Shown: positions 36,197-44,764 of the stretch, one piece after another
Layout: every line of letters begins with the position of its first letter
How positions within the stretch are numbered: the first letter of the stretch is position 1
Assembly (NCBI RefSeq): GCF_001702265.1
Contig: NZ_MAUE01000025.1
Coordinates: 62,001 to 126,000 of the forward strand
DNA from: Pseudomonas aylmerensis
GTDB taxonomy: Bacteria > Pseudomonadota > Gammaproteobacteria > Pseudomonadales > Pseudomonadaceae
DNA length: 64,000 bases
Reading direction: 5' to 3'
Program-made: the position numbers and the translations under genes
Notes under the pieces: generated by a model
Told to the model about the DNA's origin: nothing
The model's input: the letters and a program-made list of their open reading frames with translations, nothing else
Database searches by the model: none

Positions 36197-36427
36197 CTAC
36201 ATGTGGATTTCGGCGAACTTGATGCCCAGGCCGCGAATGGTCTCGATCAGGTCATCCAGGCGCTCGAATGACTCGACTTCATCCTGATCATCGACCAGGA
36301 AGAAACTGCGCCCGCCGCTTTTCTTGAAGAATACGATCCACTCGCCCAGATCGGCGGGATTCTGGATGACATGGGTGGCCGAGATCTGACCCTCGGCGTG
36401 GTGAGCTCTGACGTGTTCGCGCTTCAT
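36197..36427 (-). CDS. Conserved hypothetical protein, 76 residues
   Basis: MKREHVRAHHAEGQISATHV opens a small soluble protein with a strand pair (EWIVFFKKSGGRSFFLVDD) and a helix (RLDDLIETIRGLGI). No motif for a function. Codon use is like the neighbours, and a ribosome site GGAAA precedes the ATG. Confidence 0.65.
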   Translation of the reverse strand: MKREHVRAHHAEGQISATHVIQNPADLGEWIVFFKKSGGRSFFLVDDQDEVESFERLDDLIETIRGLGIKFAEIHM

Positions 36428-36449
36428 GAGATTATTTCCAGGAAAAGAC

Positions 36450-36486
36450 CAATGCCGCGCAAACCCAGGGGTTGCGCGGCATTTTT
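36450..36486. terminator. Hairpin between tsdA-like and 76-residue genes
   Basis: TGCCGCGCAAACCC / GGGGTTGCGCGGCA stem; T-run is on the plus side (ATTTTTGC) and TTTTC follows at a distance on the minus side. Confidence 0.6.
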
Positions 36487-36505
36487 GCAGTGAATGGCCG
36501 ACAGT

Positions 36506-37420
36506 TTAACGGATGCCCTGCCCGATCAGCACGCCATCTACGGTTTGCCCGTAGAGATTGACCCCATCATTGGCATGAAACTTCACCCGGGTTTTCTCCA
36601 CCGAACCCTCGATCAGCCGCGGGTCCTGCGGCCGTTCATGACTGTTGACGTAGGCCGCCACATCCCACGCCTGCTGATCGCTCAGGCTGCCGCCCTTGCC
36701 CAATGGCATGTTGTGCTTGATGAAGGACGCCGCCGTGTTGATTCGGTGCATGCCCGCGCCCCAGTTGTAGGAATCCTTACCCCAGAGCGGCGGCATCACG
36801 TAGCTGTCACCGACTTTTTGCCCTTGCCCTTCGGCGCCATGACACACCGCACACTGCCCTTTGTACACCTGCGCGCCTTGCGCCAGGTCGTAACCTTTGG
36901 CCAGTTGCGCCACGTCGGGATAGCCGCGCCCCGGCAACTCGACGCCCAAGGGCGCCTTGCTGGCCAACCAATAGGCGTACACCGACAGCGCAGTGATCTC
37001 GGGGCTGTCGGCTGCGGGCGGCGTACCACCATTCATGCTGAACTGAAAGCAGCCCTGCAAGCGCTCGGCAAAGGTGTTGACCTTGTCGTTCTTCTTTCGA
37101 TAGGCCGGGTACATCGGATAAGCGCCCCACAGCGGCGCCGAATTGGCCAGGCGTCCCTGGTCGAGGTGGCAATTGCTGCAATTGAGGCCGTTGCCGACAA
37201 ACTGTGGCGCGAGCCGCTGGGTATCGACGAACAACGCGTAGCCTTGCCGGACCAGCTTGCCGTAGGCGTTGTCAGGCAGTTCGCTTTCCTGGGGTGGCTG
37301 GAAAGGCGCGGCTGGCGGGTGGGCGGTCGCCGGTTGAAGTTGCGACTGGTCTTCCATGGCGATGGTCGCGGCATGCGCGGGCAACACGACCAGCATTCCG
37401 AGCAACATAAAGGCTTTCAT
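36506..37420 (-). CDS. tsdA: Dihaem cytochrome c, thiosulfate dehydrogenase (TsdA)-like
   Basis: 304 residues with a signal peptide (to ..PAHA). Haem sites CSNCH (81-85) and CAVCH (190-194). In TsdA the first haem has an unusual cysteine ligand in a conserved GC..SMNG stretch; here LQGCFQFSMNGG places Cys124 there. TsdA oxidises two thiosulfates to tetrathionate, or the reverse, in the periplasm. Its start overlaps the stop of the upstream cytochrome by ATGA. Assignment rests on the ligand motif and the partner; biochemical direction is unknown. Confidence 0.8.
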   Translation of the reverse strand: MKAFMLLGMLVVLPAHAATIAMEDQSQLQPATAHPPAAPFQPPQESELPDNAYGKLVRQGYALFVDTQRLAPQFVGNGLNCSNCHLDQGRLANSAPLWGAYPMYPAYRKKNDKVNTFAERLQGCFQFSMNGGTPPAADSPEITALSVYAYWLASKAPLGVELPGRGYPDVAQLAKGYDLAQGAQVYKGQCAVCHGAEGQGQKVGDSYVMPPLWGKDSYNWGAGMHRINTAASFIKHNMPLGKGGSLSDQQAWDVAAYVNSHERPQDPRLIEGSVEKTRVKFHANDGVNLYGQTVDGVLIGQGIR

Positions 37421-38067
37421 GGCTTCACCTCCGGGCTGAGCCCCGCGAAATACTCGGCCACGCTCTGTACCTCGTCTGCCGTCAGCGATTTGGCGATGTG
37501 TCCCATCAGATCATTCGGATCGTTGTGTCGGGTGCCGCCCTGCCAAGCCAACAATTGCGCCTTCAGGTAGGCCGCAGGCTGGCCGGCCAACGGCGGAAAG
37601 GCATCGCCGACCCCGCTGCCGGCCGGTCCATGACAACTGACACAGGCCGGAATCTGCCGCTCCCATGCGCCCTGCAGGGCGAGTTTCTGCGCGGGGTTGC
37701 TCGGCATTTCGCTGCGATGCGCCACGGTCGGCGCAGGCGCAGGCATCGCGGCCAAGGCCTGGCTCACCGCATCGATTTCCGCGTCAGTCAGGGCTTTCGC
37801 CACCGGCTCCATCACCGGATGACTTCGACTGGCGCGCTTGAAGTCTTCCAGCTGTTTACGCGTGTACGCTGCCGGCAAACCGGCCAAGCGGGGAAAGCCC
37901 GCGGCCGCCATGCCCAGCCCGTCAGCGCCATGACAGGCGACACAGGGCATGGCGCCCGCCTGCGATCCTCCCTCGGTAAAAATCTTGTTCCCGTCCAGCG
38001 CGTGGGCATTGCCCAACATCAACAGCAGCGCGCTGCCCATCAGCATGCGTTCCAATGACATCATCAC
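37417..38067 (-). CDS. tsdB: Dihaem cytochrome c4-like electron acceptor (TsdB-like)
   Basis: 216 residues; signal peptide to ..GNAHA. Two c4-type repeats, each with a haem site: CVACH (about 42) and CVSCH (about 140), each followed by FPxLAGxPAAY (GFPRLAGLPAAY, FPPLAGQPAAY) and distal Met-containing loops (HPVMEPVA, LMGHIAKSL). Cytochromes of this type accept electrons from TsdA and pass them to terminal oxidases. Translationally coupled to tsdA. Confidence 0.8.
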   Translation of the reverse strand: MMMSLERMLMGSALLLMLGNAHALDGNKIFTEGGSQAGAMPCVACHGADGLGMAAAGFPRLAGLPAAYTRKQLEDFKRASRSHPVMEPVAKALTDAEIDAVSQALAAMPAPAPTVAHRSEMPSNPAQKLALQGAWERQIPACVSCHGPAGSGVGDAFPPLAGQPAAYLKAQLLAWQGGTRHNDPNDLMGHIAKSLTADEVQSVAEYFAGLSPEVKP

Positions 38068-38151
38068 GACTCCATTTTTATAGTTATATGCTTAGGCATT
38101 TATGGCATAAGCCTACAAATGGTAGGGGAATGAACGCATAGGAACAACACC

Positions 38152-38197
38152 CAAAAAAAAAGCCTGACGCTGCCAGGGGCAGGGTCAGGCTTTTATC
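38152..38197. terminator. Terminator of the 116-residue lipoprotein gene
   Basis: AGCCTGAC / GTCAGGCT stem with A9 on the left, giving a long T-run on the minus strand, and TTTT on the right. Confidence 0.85.
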
Positions 38198-38228
38198 GAA
38201 TTCGAACTTGCGGGGTAAAGGGCCGGTT

Positions 38229-38579
38229 TCAGCCGGAAATGCACTCTTCGCCAGCCTTCTTCACGTCACCCGGACGAATAGGCACATTGGACATGCTCTC
38301 GTAGAGCTTGATGCTGCTGCCGCTGGAGCGCTCTTCGATCTCGAAAATGGCCGACGGATCTGCCGAGAACTTCTGCGGCACGATGACCTGAACACCGTCC
38401 TTATGCGGCTCGATCTGTGGCGGACGGCGCGTGGTGGACAATTTGCGCACGACACAAGCGGCATATTCCTGCGGTTTTTTCCCTGAGATGACAGCCAATG
38501 TCGGCGGCGTCTGCTTGATATCTGCAACCGAAGCACACCCACCTATCGCCAAGGCCAGAACCAACACACTCCACTTCAT
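38229..38579 (-). CDS. Small lipoprotein, 116 residues
   Basis: Lipobox AIGGC (Cys15). The mature part is ASVADIKQTPPTLAVISGKK, then a CVVRKL segment and VQVIVPQKFSADPSAIFEIE strands; a second C-terminal Cys (GEECISG) may pair with the internal one. Outer-membrane-facing lipoprotein of unknown role. Confidence 0.75.
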   Translation of the reverse strand: MKWSVLVLALAIGGCASVADIKQTPPTLAVISGKKPQEYAACVVRKLSTTRRPPQIEPHKDGVQVIVPQKFSADPSAIFEIEERSSGSSIKLYESMSNVPIRPGDVKKAGEECISG

Positions 38580-38791
38580 ATAAAACCTCCGATAAAGACC
38601 CTACGACAGCGGGGATGGTAAATTTCTCCCGCCCAAGTAGGATTTATCCCTGATAACTCGGTAAATAACTGTTTTAAATTGTCGACGCGATCGAACACGG
38701 GCCGATAATAAACGCGCTGGGGCTGATAAACTCCATCTTAACCTACGTATCGTTCTGATTTTTCAGAAAAAGCCCTTCCGGAGACACCCGC

Positions 38792-39094
38792 ATGAAATTC
38801 ATCCACCAGCGCGAGCACCTCAACGAGGGAGACATTGTCGTCATCGAATGCTCGCAGACTTGTAATATTCGTCTGATGAGTGATGCGAACTTTCGCAGCT
38901 TCAAGAATGGCGGCCGCCATACCTACCACGGTGGCGCCTTCGACAAATTCCCTGCCAAGATCACCGCACCGAGCACAGGGTTCTGGAACATTACCCTCGA
39001 CGTGGTCACGCGCCGCGCGATCAGCGTCACCAAGAAGCCCGCGCTGTCGCACAAGATTCGCATCGTGCGCCGTACCAGTTCGAAACTGAGCTGA
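38792..39094 (+). CDS. DUF1883 domain protein
   Basis: 100 residues, MKFIHQREHLNEGDIVVIEC and TGFWNITLDVVTRR mark DUF1883, a small beta-sandwich domain sometimes attached to TIR-like proteins. Here it stands alone. CGGAGA site before the start. Function not known. Confidence 0.85.
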   Translation: MKFIHQREHLNEGDIVVIECSQTCNIRLMSDANFRSFKNGGRHTYHGGAFDKFPAKITAPSTGFWNITLDVVTRRAISVTKKPALSHKIRIVRRTSSKLS

Positions 39095-39119
39095 CCCGTA
39101 CCCTTTCCAGGAAATGATC

Positions 39120-39287
39120 GTGACTGCCACTACCAAATACGTCATCAAGTACAAACTCAACGGCGAACGCCGCTTCGAATTCGCGCAACTGCACACCAAT
39201 AGCGTGGAGGAAGCCAAACAAGCGCTGGCCAAAATCCACGATGCCAGTGATGAAATCACCGACATCAATGTGAGCAAGGCGCTGTAA
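39120..39287 (+). CDS. Small protein of 55 residues, GTG start
   Basis: Reading from GTG at 39120, seven bases after AGGA, gives MTATTKYVIKYKLNGERRFE and ends ITDINVSKAL. An ATG at 39114 in the same frame is too close to the ribosome site. A beta-hairpin/helix arrangement (FEFAQLHTNSVEEAKQALAK) and tight packing between DUF1883 and alkB (three bases to alkB) support a genuine gene in this operon. Unknown function. Confidence 0.65.
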   Translation: MTATTKYVIKYKLNGERRFEFAQLHTNSVEEAKQALAKIHDASDEITDINVSKAL

Positions 39288-39290
39288 GCC

Positions 39291-39956
39291 ATGCCCGGCC
39301 CCACCGCCGACCTGTTCGCCGATGACGCCCTGCAGCAACCGGCTGGGCGCGAGCAGATCGGCGAAGAGTCCTACGTCCTTAGGGGCTACGCCCTGCCCTG
39401 GATTGAACGACTGCTGCCAGAGCTGCGCCGCGTGCTGGCCCAATCGCCGTTTCGACAGATGGTAACGCCCGGCGGCTTCACCATGTCGGCGGCCTTGAGC
39501 AGTTGCGGCGACCTGGGCTGGACCACCGACGCGACCGGCTACCGCTACACCCCCCTCGATCCGCGTAGTCAGCAGCCCTGGCCGTCCATGCCGGAGACCT
39601 TGCGCCAATTGGCCATGGAAGCCGCGGCAGACGCCGGCTTCGTCGACTTCAGGCCGGATGCCTGCCTGATCAATCGCTATGTGCCGGGCGCGAAGATGTC
39701 CCTGCACCAGGACAAAAACGAACGCCGCTACAGTGAACCGGTAGTGTCAGTCTCCCTGGGGCTGCCAGCGATTTTCCTGTTTGGTGGCCATGAACGCAGC
39801 GGCAAGACCCAGAAGATTTCGCTGTTCCATGGCGACGTGGTGGTCTGGGGCGGCGTCGATCGCCTGCGCTTTCATGGGGTGATGCCGATCAAGGAAGGCG
39901 TGCATCCGGTCATGGGCCCGCAGCGCATCAACCTGACCTTTCGCGCCGCTGGCTGA
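39291..39956 (+). CDS. alkB: DNA oxidative demethylase AlkB
   Basis: 221 residues; Fe(II)/2-oxoglutarate dioxygenase that removes 1-methyladenine and 3-methylcytosine lesions. Substrate-loop and core marks are TDATGYRYTPLDPRSQQPWP and PDACLINRYVPGAKMSLHQD (iron ligands His and Asp of HxD), third ligand His in RLRFHGVMP and 2-oxoglutarate Arg in RINLTFR. Located 75 bases upstream of ada, the expected adaptive-response pair. Confidence 0.95.
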   Translation: MPGPTADLFADDALQQPAGREQIGEESYVLRGYALPWIERLLPELRRVLAQSPFRQMVTPGGFTMSAALSSCGDLGWTTDATGYRYTPLDPRSQQPWPSMPETLRQLAMEAAADAGFVDFRPDACLINRYVPGAKMSLHQDKNERRYSEPVVSVSLGLPAIFLFGGHERSGKTQKISLFHGDVVVWGGVDRLRFHGVMPIKEGVHPVMGPQRINLTFRAAG

Positions 39957-40031
39957 TTTGACCGCAAGCTTCGGAGTGCCAGGCCCTCGCGGCAGGTCTA
40001 ATCTGGCCAGAATCCGTCAAGAGTGCCGAGC

Positions 40032-41078
40032 ATGACTACCGAACAAGACCCGCGCTGGGCTGCCATTCTCGCCCGCGACCCGAAGGCCGATGGGCTGTTC
40101 GTCTACGGCGTGAAGACCACCGGCGTGTATTGCCGCCCCAGCAGCGCCTCGCGGTTGCCGCGCCCGGAAAATATCGAGTTCTTCGACACTGCCGCGCACG
40201 CCGAGGCGGCCGGTTATCGCCCGAGCAAACGCGCGGCCGGCGACCAGACGCAACTGGCCGCGCACCACGCGCAAGTGGTGGCCGATGCTTGCCGGCACAT
40301 CGAGTCGGCCGACACCGCGCCCAGCCTCAACACGCTGGCGGCGCAGGCCGGCCTCAGCGCTTTTCATTTCCACCGCGTGTTCAAAAGCGTGACCGGCCTG
40401 ACCCCCAAGGGCTACGCCAGCGCCCACCGCTCACGCAAAGTGCGCGATGGGCTCAAGGGCCAGCATTCGGTGACGGACGCGCTGTACGACGCAGGCTTCA
40501 ATTCCAACAGCCGCTTTTACGAGTCGGCCAACCGGTTGCTCGGTATGAAGCCCAGCGACTACAAGGCCGGGGGCACCAACAGCGAGATCCTGTTCGCCGT
40601 CGGCCAATGCTCGCTGGGCGCCATCCTGGTGGCGCAAAGCGCGCGCGGCGTGTGCGCCATTCTGCTCGGGGATGATCCGGACGCACTGGTGCGTGACCTG
40701 CAGGATCAATTCCCCAAGGCCAACCTGGTCGGCGCCGACCGCCGTTTCGAGCAACTGATCGCCCAGGTGGTCGGGTTTATCGAGGCACCCGCGCTGGGCC
40801 TGGACTTACCACTGGACCTGCGCGGCACGGCGTTTCAGGAACGGGTCTGGCAAGCGCTGCGCGAGATTCCGGTGGGCAGCACGGCCAGCTATGCGCAGAT
40901 CGCCGAGCGTATCGGCGCGCCCAAGTCATTTCGCGCCGTGGCCCAGGCCTGCGGGGCCAACAGCCTGGCGGTGGCGATCCCCTGCCATCGCGTGGTGCGC
41001 AGCAATGGCGATGTGTCGGGCTACCGCTGGGGCGTCGAGCGTAAACGCCAGTTGCTTGCGCGCGAAAGCGAAGTCTAG
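40032..41078 (+). CDS. ada: Ada-type methyltransferase/regulator with degenerate zinc site
   Basis: 348 residues from ATG at 40032. N-terminal Ada domain (about 5-75), AraC-type HTH (about 85-175, LAAQAGLSAFHFHRVFKSVT), and the C-terminal O6-methylguanine methyltransferase with active Cys318 in AIPCHRVV. In E. coli Ada the zinc and methylphosphotriester site is Cys38/42/69/72. The equivalents here are Cys34, Ser38, Ser65 and Ala68 (YCRPSSASR, YRPSKRAAGD). Only the methyl-acceptor cysteine remains, so zinc binding, phosphotriester repair and methylation-triggered activation are doubtful. O6-methylguanine repair should be intact. Confidence 0.92.
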   Translation: MTTEQDPRWAAILARDPKADGLFVYGVKTTGVYCRPSSASRLPRPENIEFFDTAAHAEAAGYRPSKRAAGDQTQLAAHHAQVVADACRHIESADTAPSLNTLAAQAGLSAFHFHRVFKSVTGLTPKGYASAHRSRKVRDGLKGQHSVTDALYDAGFNSNSRFYESANRLLGMKPSDYKAGGTNSEILFAVGQCSLGAILVAQSARGVCAILLGDDPDALVRDLQDQFPKANLVGADRRFEQLIAQVVGFIEAPALGLDLPLDLRGTAFQERVWQALREIPVGSTASYAQIAERIGAPKSFRAVAQACGANSLAVAIPCHRVVRSNGDVSGYRWGVERKRQLLARESEV

Positions 41079-41665
41079 AGCGACTGGCGCTTGCGAAACT
41101 GCGCAACCTTATGCCGATTGCCACACAACGCCATGCTGCACCAGCGGCGCTTGTGGGCTTTGGTGCGATCGTAAAACCACAGCACGCATTCCGGATGTTC
41201 GCAGGTACGGATCAGGTTGAAATCCCCACCCACCAGCAAACCCGCAGCCGCCTCGGCAATCGGCGCGAGAAACTGTTCAGCGGTTTGCAGTTTGCGCTGA
41301 CGCTCCAGCCGCAGTTCACCGGGCGCCGGCCACGCCAATTGCGGATGGCTCACGGCCTTGCGCAGGAAACCGTTGAGGGGCTCGGGGTCGCCTTGCGTAC
41401 CGGCCTTGCGCTGTTCGAGTAACAGCCGAATCACTTCACGCAACTTCAAGGCCGCCGCGAGCAAAGCCCCGTGCTCGAACGTCGGCACGCGCCCCTCCTC
41501 GGCCCATCCCAGACGCACCAGCCAACGCTCGACATCCGCATCGTGTTGCCAGAACTCGAAAGGCTGGCCATCGACATTGGCGCGCGTGTTGAGCATGTCC
41601 AGCACCGGGTCATCGGCGAGCACGTAGGGTTCCAGCGGGACGGCAGGGGGTGGGGAAATGGCCAT
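41075..41665 (-). CDS. CGNR zinc-finger (ABATE domain) regulator
   Basis: 196 residues from MAISPPPAVPLEPYVLADD with AGAGGA upstream. The N-terminal ABATE domain (about 15-140) has DPVLDMLNTRANVDGQPFEF. The C-terminal zinc ribbon (about 150-192) has CEHPECVLWFYDRTKAHKRR and WCSMALCGNRHK, giving the CGNR name. Such proteins are stress-linked transcription regulators. It is divergent from the hydrolase gene, and the gap contains three GGTWACC heptamers that may be its operators. Converges with ada by four bases. Confidence 0.88.
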   Translation of the reverse strand: MAISPPPAVPLEPYVLADDPVLDMLNTRANVDGQPFEFWQHDADVERWLVRLGWAEEGRVPTFEHGALLAAALKLREVIRLLLEQRKAGTQGDPEPLNGFLRKAVSHPQLAWPAPGELRLERQRKLQTAEQFLAPIAEAAAGLLVGGDFNLIRTCEHPECVLWFYDRTKAHKRRWCSMALCGNRHKVAQFRKRQSL

Positions 41666-41692
41666 GATCGATCCTCTTGAGAGCGCTGGAAT

Positions 41693-41799
41693 GGTAACCG
41701 CTATTGGCTCGCCTGGATAGTTACTCACGACAAAACACTAACCTGATAAAACAATTTGACAGGTTACCTTTTTAAGCGCAGCTTTTTAACACGGTAACC
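41693..41799. promoter_or_regulatory. Three GGTWACC motifs: candidate operators
   Basis: GGTAACC at 41693-41699 and 41793-41799 and GGTTACC at 41762-41768 lie in the 174-base divergent gap; AACCT (about 41740) and AGGTT (41761) also form a dyad around a TTGACA-like box. Probably the binding sites of the CGNR regulator. Confidence 0.5.
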
Positions 41800-41839
41800 C
41801 GTATATCAACTTTATCAAGTTACAATAGGCGTACTTACC

Positions 41840-42718
41840 ATGACCACGCATGCCCCCGTTGTTCACTACCATCACGTCGACGTCGATGGCGTACGCATGT
41901 TCTACCGCGAAGCCGGCGACCCTGGCGCCCCGGTGATCCTGCTGTTGCACGGTTTTCCCAGCTCGTCGCATATGTACCGCAACCTGATCCCGCTGCTCGC
42001 CAGCCGCTATCGGGTGATCGCGCCGGACCTCCCCGGCTTCGGCTTCACCGAGGTGCCGGAGGAACGCGAGTACGTCTACAGCTTCGACAACCTCGCGACT
42101 ACCGTGGGGCATTTTGTCGATGCGTTGGCGTTGAGCCGCTACGCGCTGTATGTCTTCGATTACGGCGCACCGGTCGGCCTGCGCCTGGCAGTCGCGCACC
42201 CTGGGCGGGTCAGCGCGCTGGTCTCGCAAAATGGCAACGCGTACCTGCAAGGCCTGGGTGATGCCTGGGCACCGATCCAGGCTTACTGGGCCGAGCCGAG
42301 CCAGGCTAATCGCGAGGTGATTCGCAATGCGGTAATCAGCCTGGAAGGCACGCGCTACCAATACCTGCACGGTGTAGACCACCCGGAGTGGGTTGCGCCC
42401 GAGTCCTACATGCTCGACGTGTTGCTGATGCAGCGTCCCGGCAATGACGAAATCCAGCTGGACCTGTTCCTCGACTACCGCAACAACCTCACGCTGTACC
42501 CGGCCTTCCAGGCATTCTTCAGGGCCACTCAGGTCCCGACGCTGGTGATCTGGGGCCAGAACGATCCGTTCTTCATCCCGCCTGGCGCCCACGCGTATAA
42601 AACCGACAACCCGAACGCGGTAGTCGAACTGCTGGATACCGGCCACTTTGCCCTGGAAACCCATGCCAGCCGTATCGCCGAGCGTATCCATGCCGTGCTG
42701 GGGGATGCCATCAACTGA
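41840..42718 (+). CDS. Alpha/beta hydrolase, haloalkane dehalogenase/epoxide hydrolase-like
   Basis: 292 residues, cytosolic. Oxyanion loop LLLHGFPSSSHMYRNLIP, nucleophile Asp in YVFDYGAPVGLRLA, acid in VIWGQNDPFFIPPGA and catalytic His in LLDTGHFALETHA. An aspartate nucleophile and the cap region fit the dehalogenase/epoxide hydrolase branch; substrate unknown. Followed 109 bases later by a nitronate monooxygenase in the same direction, and divergent from the CGNR regulator. Confidence 0.88.
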   Translation: MTTHAPVVHYHHVDVDGVRMFYREAGDPGAPVILLLHGFPSSSHMYRNLIPLLASRYRVIAPDLPGFGFTEVPEEREYVYSFDNLATTVGHFVDALALSRYALYVFDYGAPVGLRLAVAHPGRVSALVSQNGNAYLQGLGDAWAPIQAYWAEPSQANREVIRNAVISLEGTRYQYLHGVDHPEWVAPESYMLDVLLMQRPGNDEIQLDLFLDYRNNLTLYPAFQAFFRATQVPTLVIWGQNDPFFIPPGAHAYKTDNPNAVVELLDTGHFALETHASRIAERIHAVLGDAIN

Positions 42719-42827
42719 TGGCGCACCACGAAACGCCCGCTTCGTCCAGTGAATAAAACAGACTGGCCGGGTGCCAAGGGCCCTGCTAAAACAGCGCAAA
42801 GCCTCACTATCGCTGGAGACGCACCCC

Positions 42828-43886
42828 ATGAGCACCTGGCCAGACACGCGCATTCTCGACCTGCTGGGCATCGACGTACCCATCATTCAGGCCCCGATGG
42901 CGGGAGCTACCACCACCGCCATGGTGATTGCCGCCAGCAACGCCGGCGCACTGGGCTCGATGCCCGCCGCGGCGCTGAGCATCGAGCAACTGCGCGAGGC
43001 TCTGAGCACTATCCGCCAAGCCAGTACGCGCGCCCTCAACGTGAATTTCTTCTGCCACCAGCCGCCCCCGGCCGACGCCGCCCGTGACAAACGCTGGAAA
43101 GCGCTGCTGGAACCCTACTACCGCGAACTGGGCGCCGATTTCGATGCGCCGACACCGGTGTCCAACCGTGAGCCGTTCAACGAAGCCGCGTGCCACGTGG
43201 TCGAAGCCTTTCGCCCCGAGGTCGTGAGTTTTCACTTCGGCTTGCCGGAAAAATCTCTGCTGGACCGGGTAAAAGCCACCGGCGCGAAAGTGCTGTCGTC
43301 TGCCACCACGGTTGAAGAAGCGATCTGGCTGGAACAGCACGGCTGCGACGCCATCATCGCCATGGGCATCGAGGCCGGCGGCCATCGTGGGTTGTTTCTC
43401 AGCGACGACCTCAATACCCAGATCGGGCTGTTCGCCCTGCTGCCGCAAATCGTCGACGCCGTCAGCGTGCCGGTGATTGCCGCCGGGGGGATTGGGGATG
43501 CGCGCGGGATTGTCGCGGCATTTGCCCTCGGTGCTTCGGCCGTCCAGATTGGCACTGCCTACCTGTTCACCCCTGAAGCCAACGTCAGCGCCTCCCACCA
43601 CCATGCATTGCGCACAGCCCAGGCCAGCGAAACCGCATTGACCAACCTCTTCACCGGCCGCCCGGCGCGAGGCATCGTCAACCGCGTGATGCGTGAATTG
43701 GGGGCGATCAACCCGGCAGCGCCGGCATTTCCCACGTCCGGCGGCGCGTTGATCCCGCTCAAGGCCAAGGACGAAGCCGGGTTCAGCAACCTGTGGGCGG
43801 GCCAGGCATTACGCCTGGGCAAGGAAACCCCCACATACGAACTGACCCGCGAACTGGCCGAACAGGCCCTGGCCAAGCTCAACTAG
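42828..43886 (+). CDS. Nitronate monooxygenase family flavoprotein
   Basis: 352 residues from MSTWPDTRILDLLGIDVPII. FMN-dependent TIM barrel that oxidises alkyl nitronates such as propionate 3-nitronate. Marks are PIIQAPMAGATT, the catalytic His in AMGIEAGGHRG, VIAAGGIGDARG and GASAVQIGTAYLFTPEA. Likely co-transcribed with the hydrolase. Confidence 0.9.
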   Translation: MSTWPDTRILDLLGIDVPIIQAPMAGATTTAMVIAASNAGALGSMPAAALSIEQLREALSTIRQASTRALNVNFFCHQPPPADAARDKRWKALLEPYYRELGADFDAPTPVSNREPFNEAACHVVEAFRPEVVSFHFGLPEKSLLDRVKATGAKVLSSATTVEEAIWLEQHGCDAIIAMGIEAGGHRGLFLSDDLNTQIGLFALLPQIVDAVSVPVIAAGGIGDARGIVAAFALGASAVQIGTAYLFTPEANVSASHHHALRTAQASETALTNLFTGRPARGIVNRVMRELGAINPAAPAFPTSGGALIPLKAKDEAGFSNLWAGQALRLGKETPTYELTRELAEQALAKLN

Positions 43887-43928
43887 CGGCAGCAGCTGAA
43901 GCAACTTTGCACTGTACCGGCAATGGCC

Positions 43929-43958
43929 AACCGCTATATATTCCCATACATAGCGGTT
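43929..43958 (+). promoter_or_regulatory. ModE-type operator upstream of modA
   Basis: AACCGCTATATA at 43929 and the inverted ATAGCGGTT at 43950 form a perfect 9-base dyad of the CGNTATA-N-TATANCG ModE style. It is 48 bases before modA, placed to repress the operon when molybdate is abundant. No modE gene is in the window. Confidence 0.7.
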
Positions 43959-44005
43959 AAGCCTTCTCCCTATAACAAGCCGTACAATCCTCAAGGAGCT
44001 GCTTC

Positions 44006-44764
44006 ATGAAGATTCACGCCTCACGCCTGGCCATGCTGGTCGCCGCCCTCGCCTTCGGTTCGGCCCACGCCGATGAAGTCCAGGTGGCCGTTGCCGCCAA
44101 CTTCACCGCACCGATCCAGGCGATTGCCGCCGACTTCGAAAAAGACACCGGCCACAAGCTGGTCGCAGCCTACGGCGCCACTGGGCAGTTCTACACCCAG
44201 ATCAAGAACGGCGCGCCGTTCGAAGTGTTCCTGAGTGCCGACGACACTACCCCGCAAAAACTTGAAACCGAAGGCGACACCGTCAAAGGCTCGCGCTTTA
44301 CCTACGCCGTGGGCACCCTGGCATTGTGGTCGGCCAAGGAAGGTTACGTCGACGCCAAGGGCGAAGTGCTGAAGAAAAACCAATTCAAGCACCTGTCCAT
44401 CGCCAACCCGAAAGCCGCACCTTACGGCCTTGCCGCGACCCAAGTGCTGGCCAAAGAAGGCCTGACCGACAAGGTCAAGGACAAGATCGTCGAAGGCCAG
44501 AACATTACCCAGGCGTATCAGTTTGTCTCCACCGGCAATGCCGAGCTGGGTTTCGTCGCGCTGTCGCAGATCTACAAGGACGGCAAAGTCACCAGCGGTT
44601 CGGCCTGGATCGTGCCGGCGTCCCTGCATGATCCGATCAAGCAAGACGCAGTGATCCTCAACAAAGGCAAGGACAGCGCCGCTGCCAAAGCCCTGGTCGA
44701 GTACCTCAAGGGCCCGAAAGCCGCTGCGGTGATCAAGTCCTACGGCTACGAGCTGGCCCAGTAA
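44006..44764 (+). CDS. modA: Molybdate ABC transporter, substrate-binding protein
   Basis: 252 residues with a signal peptide (to ..GSAHA). Periplasmic molybdate/tungstate receptor: VAVAANFTAPIQAIAADFEK, AYGATGQFYTQIKNGAPFEV, FLSADDTTP and GNAELGFVALSQI are typical. AAGGAG site. First gene of modABC. Confidence 0.95.
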   Translation: MKIHASRLAMLVAALAFGSAHADEVQVAVAANFTAPIQAIAADFEKDTGHKLVAAYGATGQFYTQIKNGAPFEVFLSADDTTPQKLETEGDTVKGSRFTYAVGTLALWSAKEGYVDAKGEVLKKNQFKHLSIANPKAAPYGLAATQVLAKEGLTDKVKDKIVEGQNITQAYQFVSTGNAELGFVALSQIYKDGKVTSGSAWIVPASLHDPIKQDAVILNKGKDSAAAKALVEYLKGPKAAAVIKSYGYELAQ

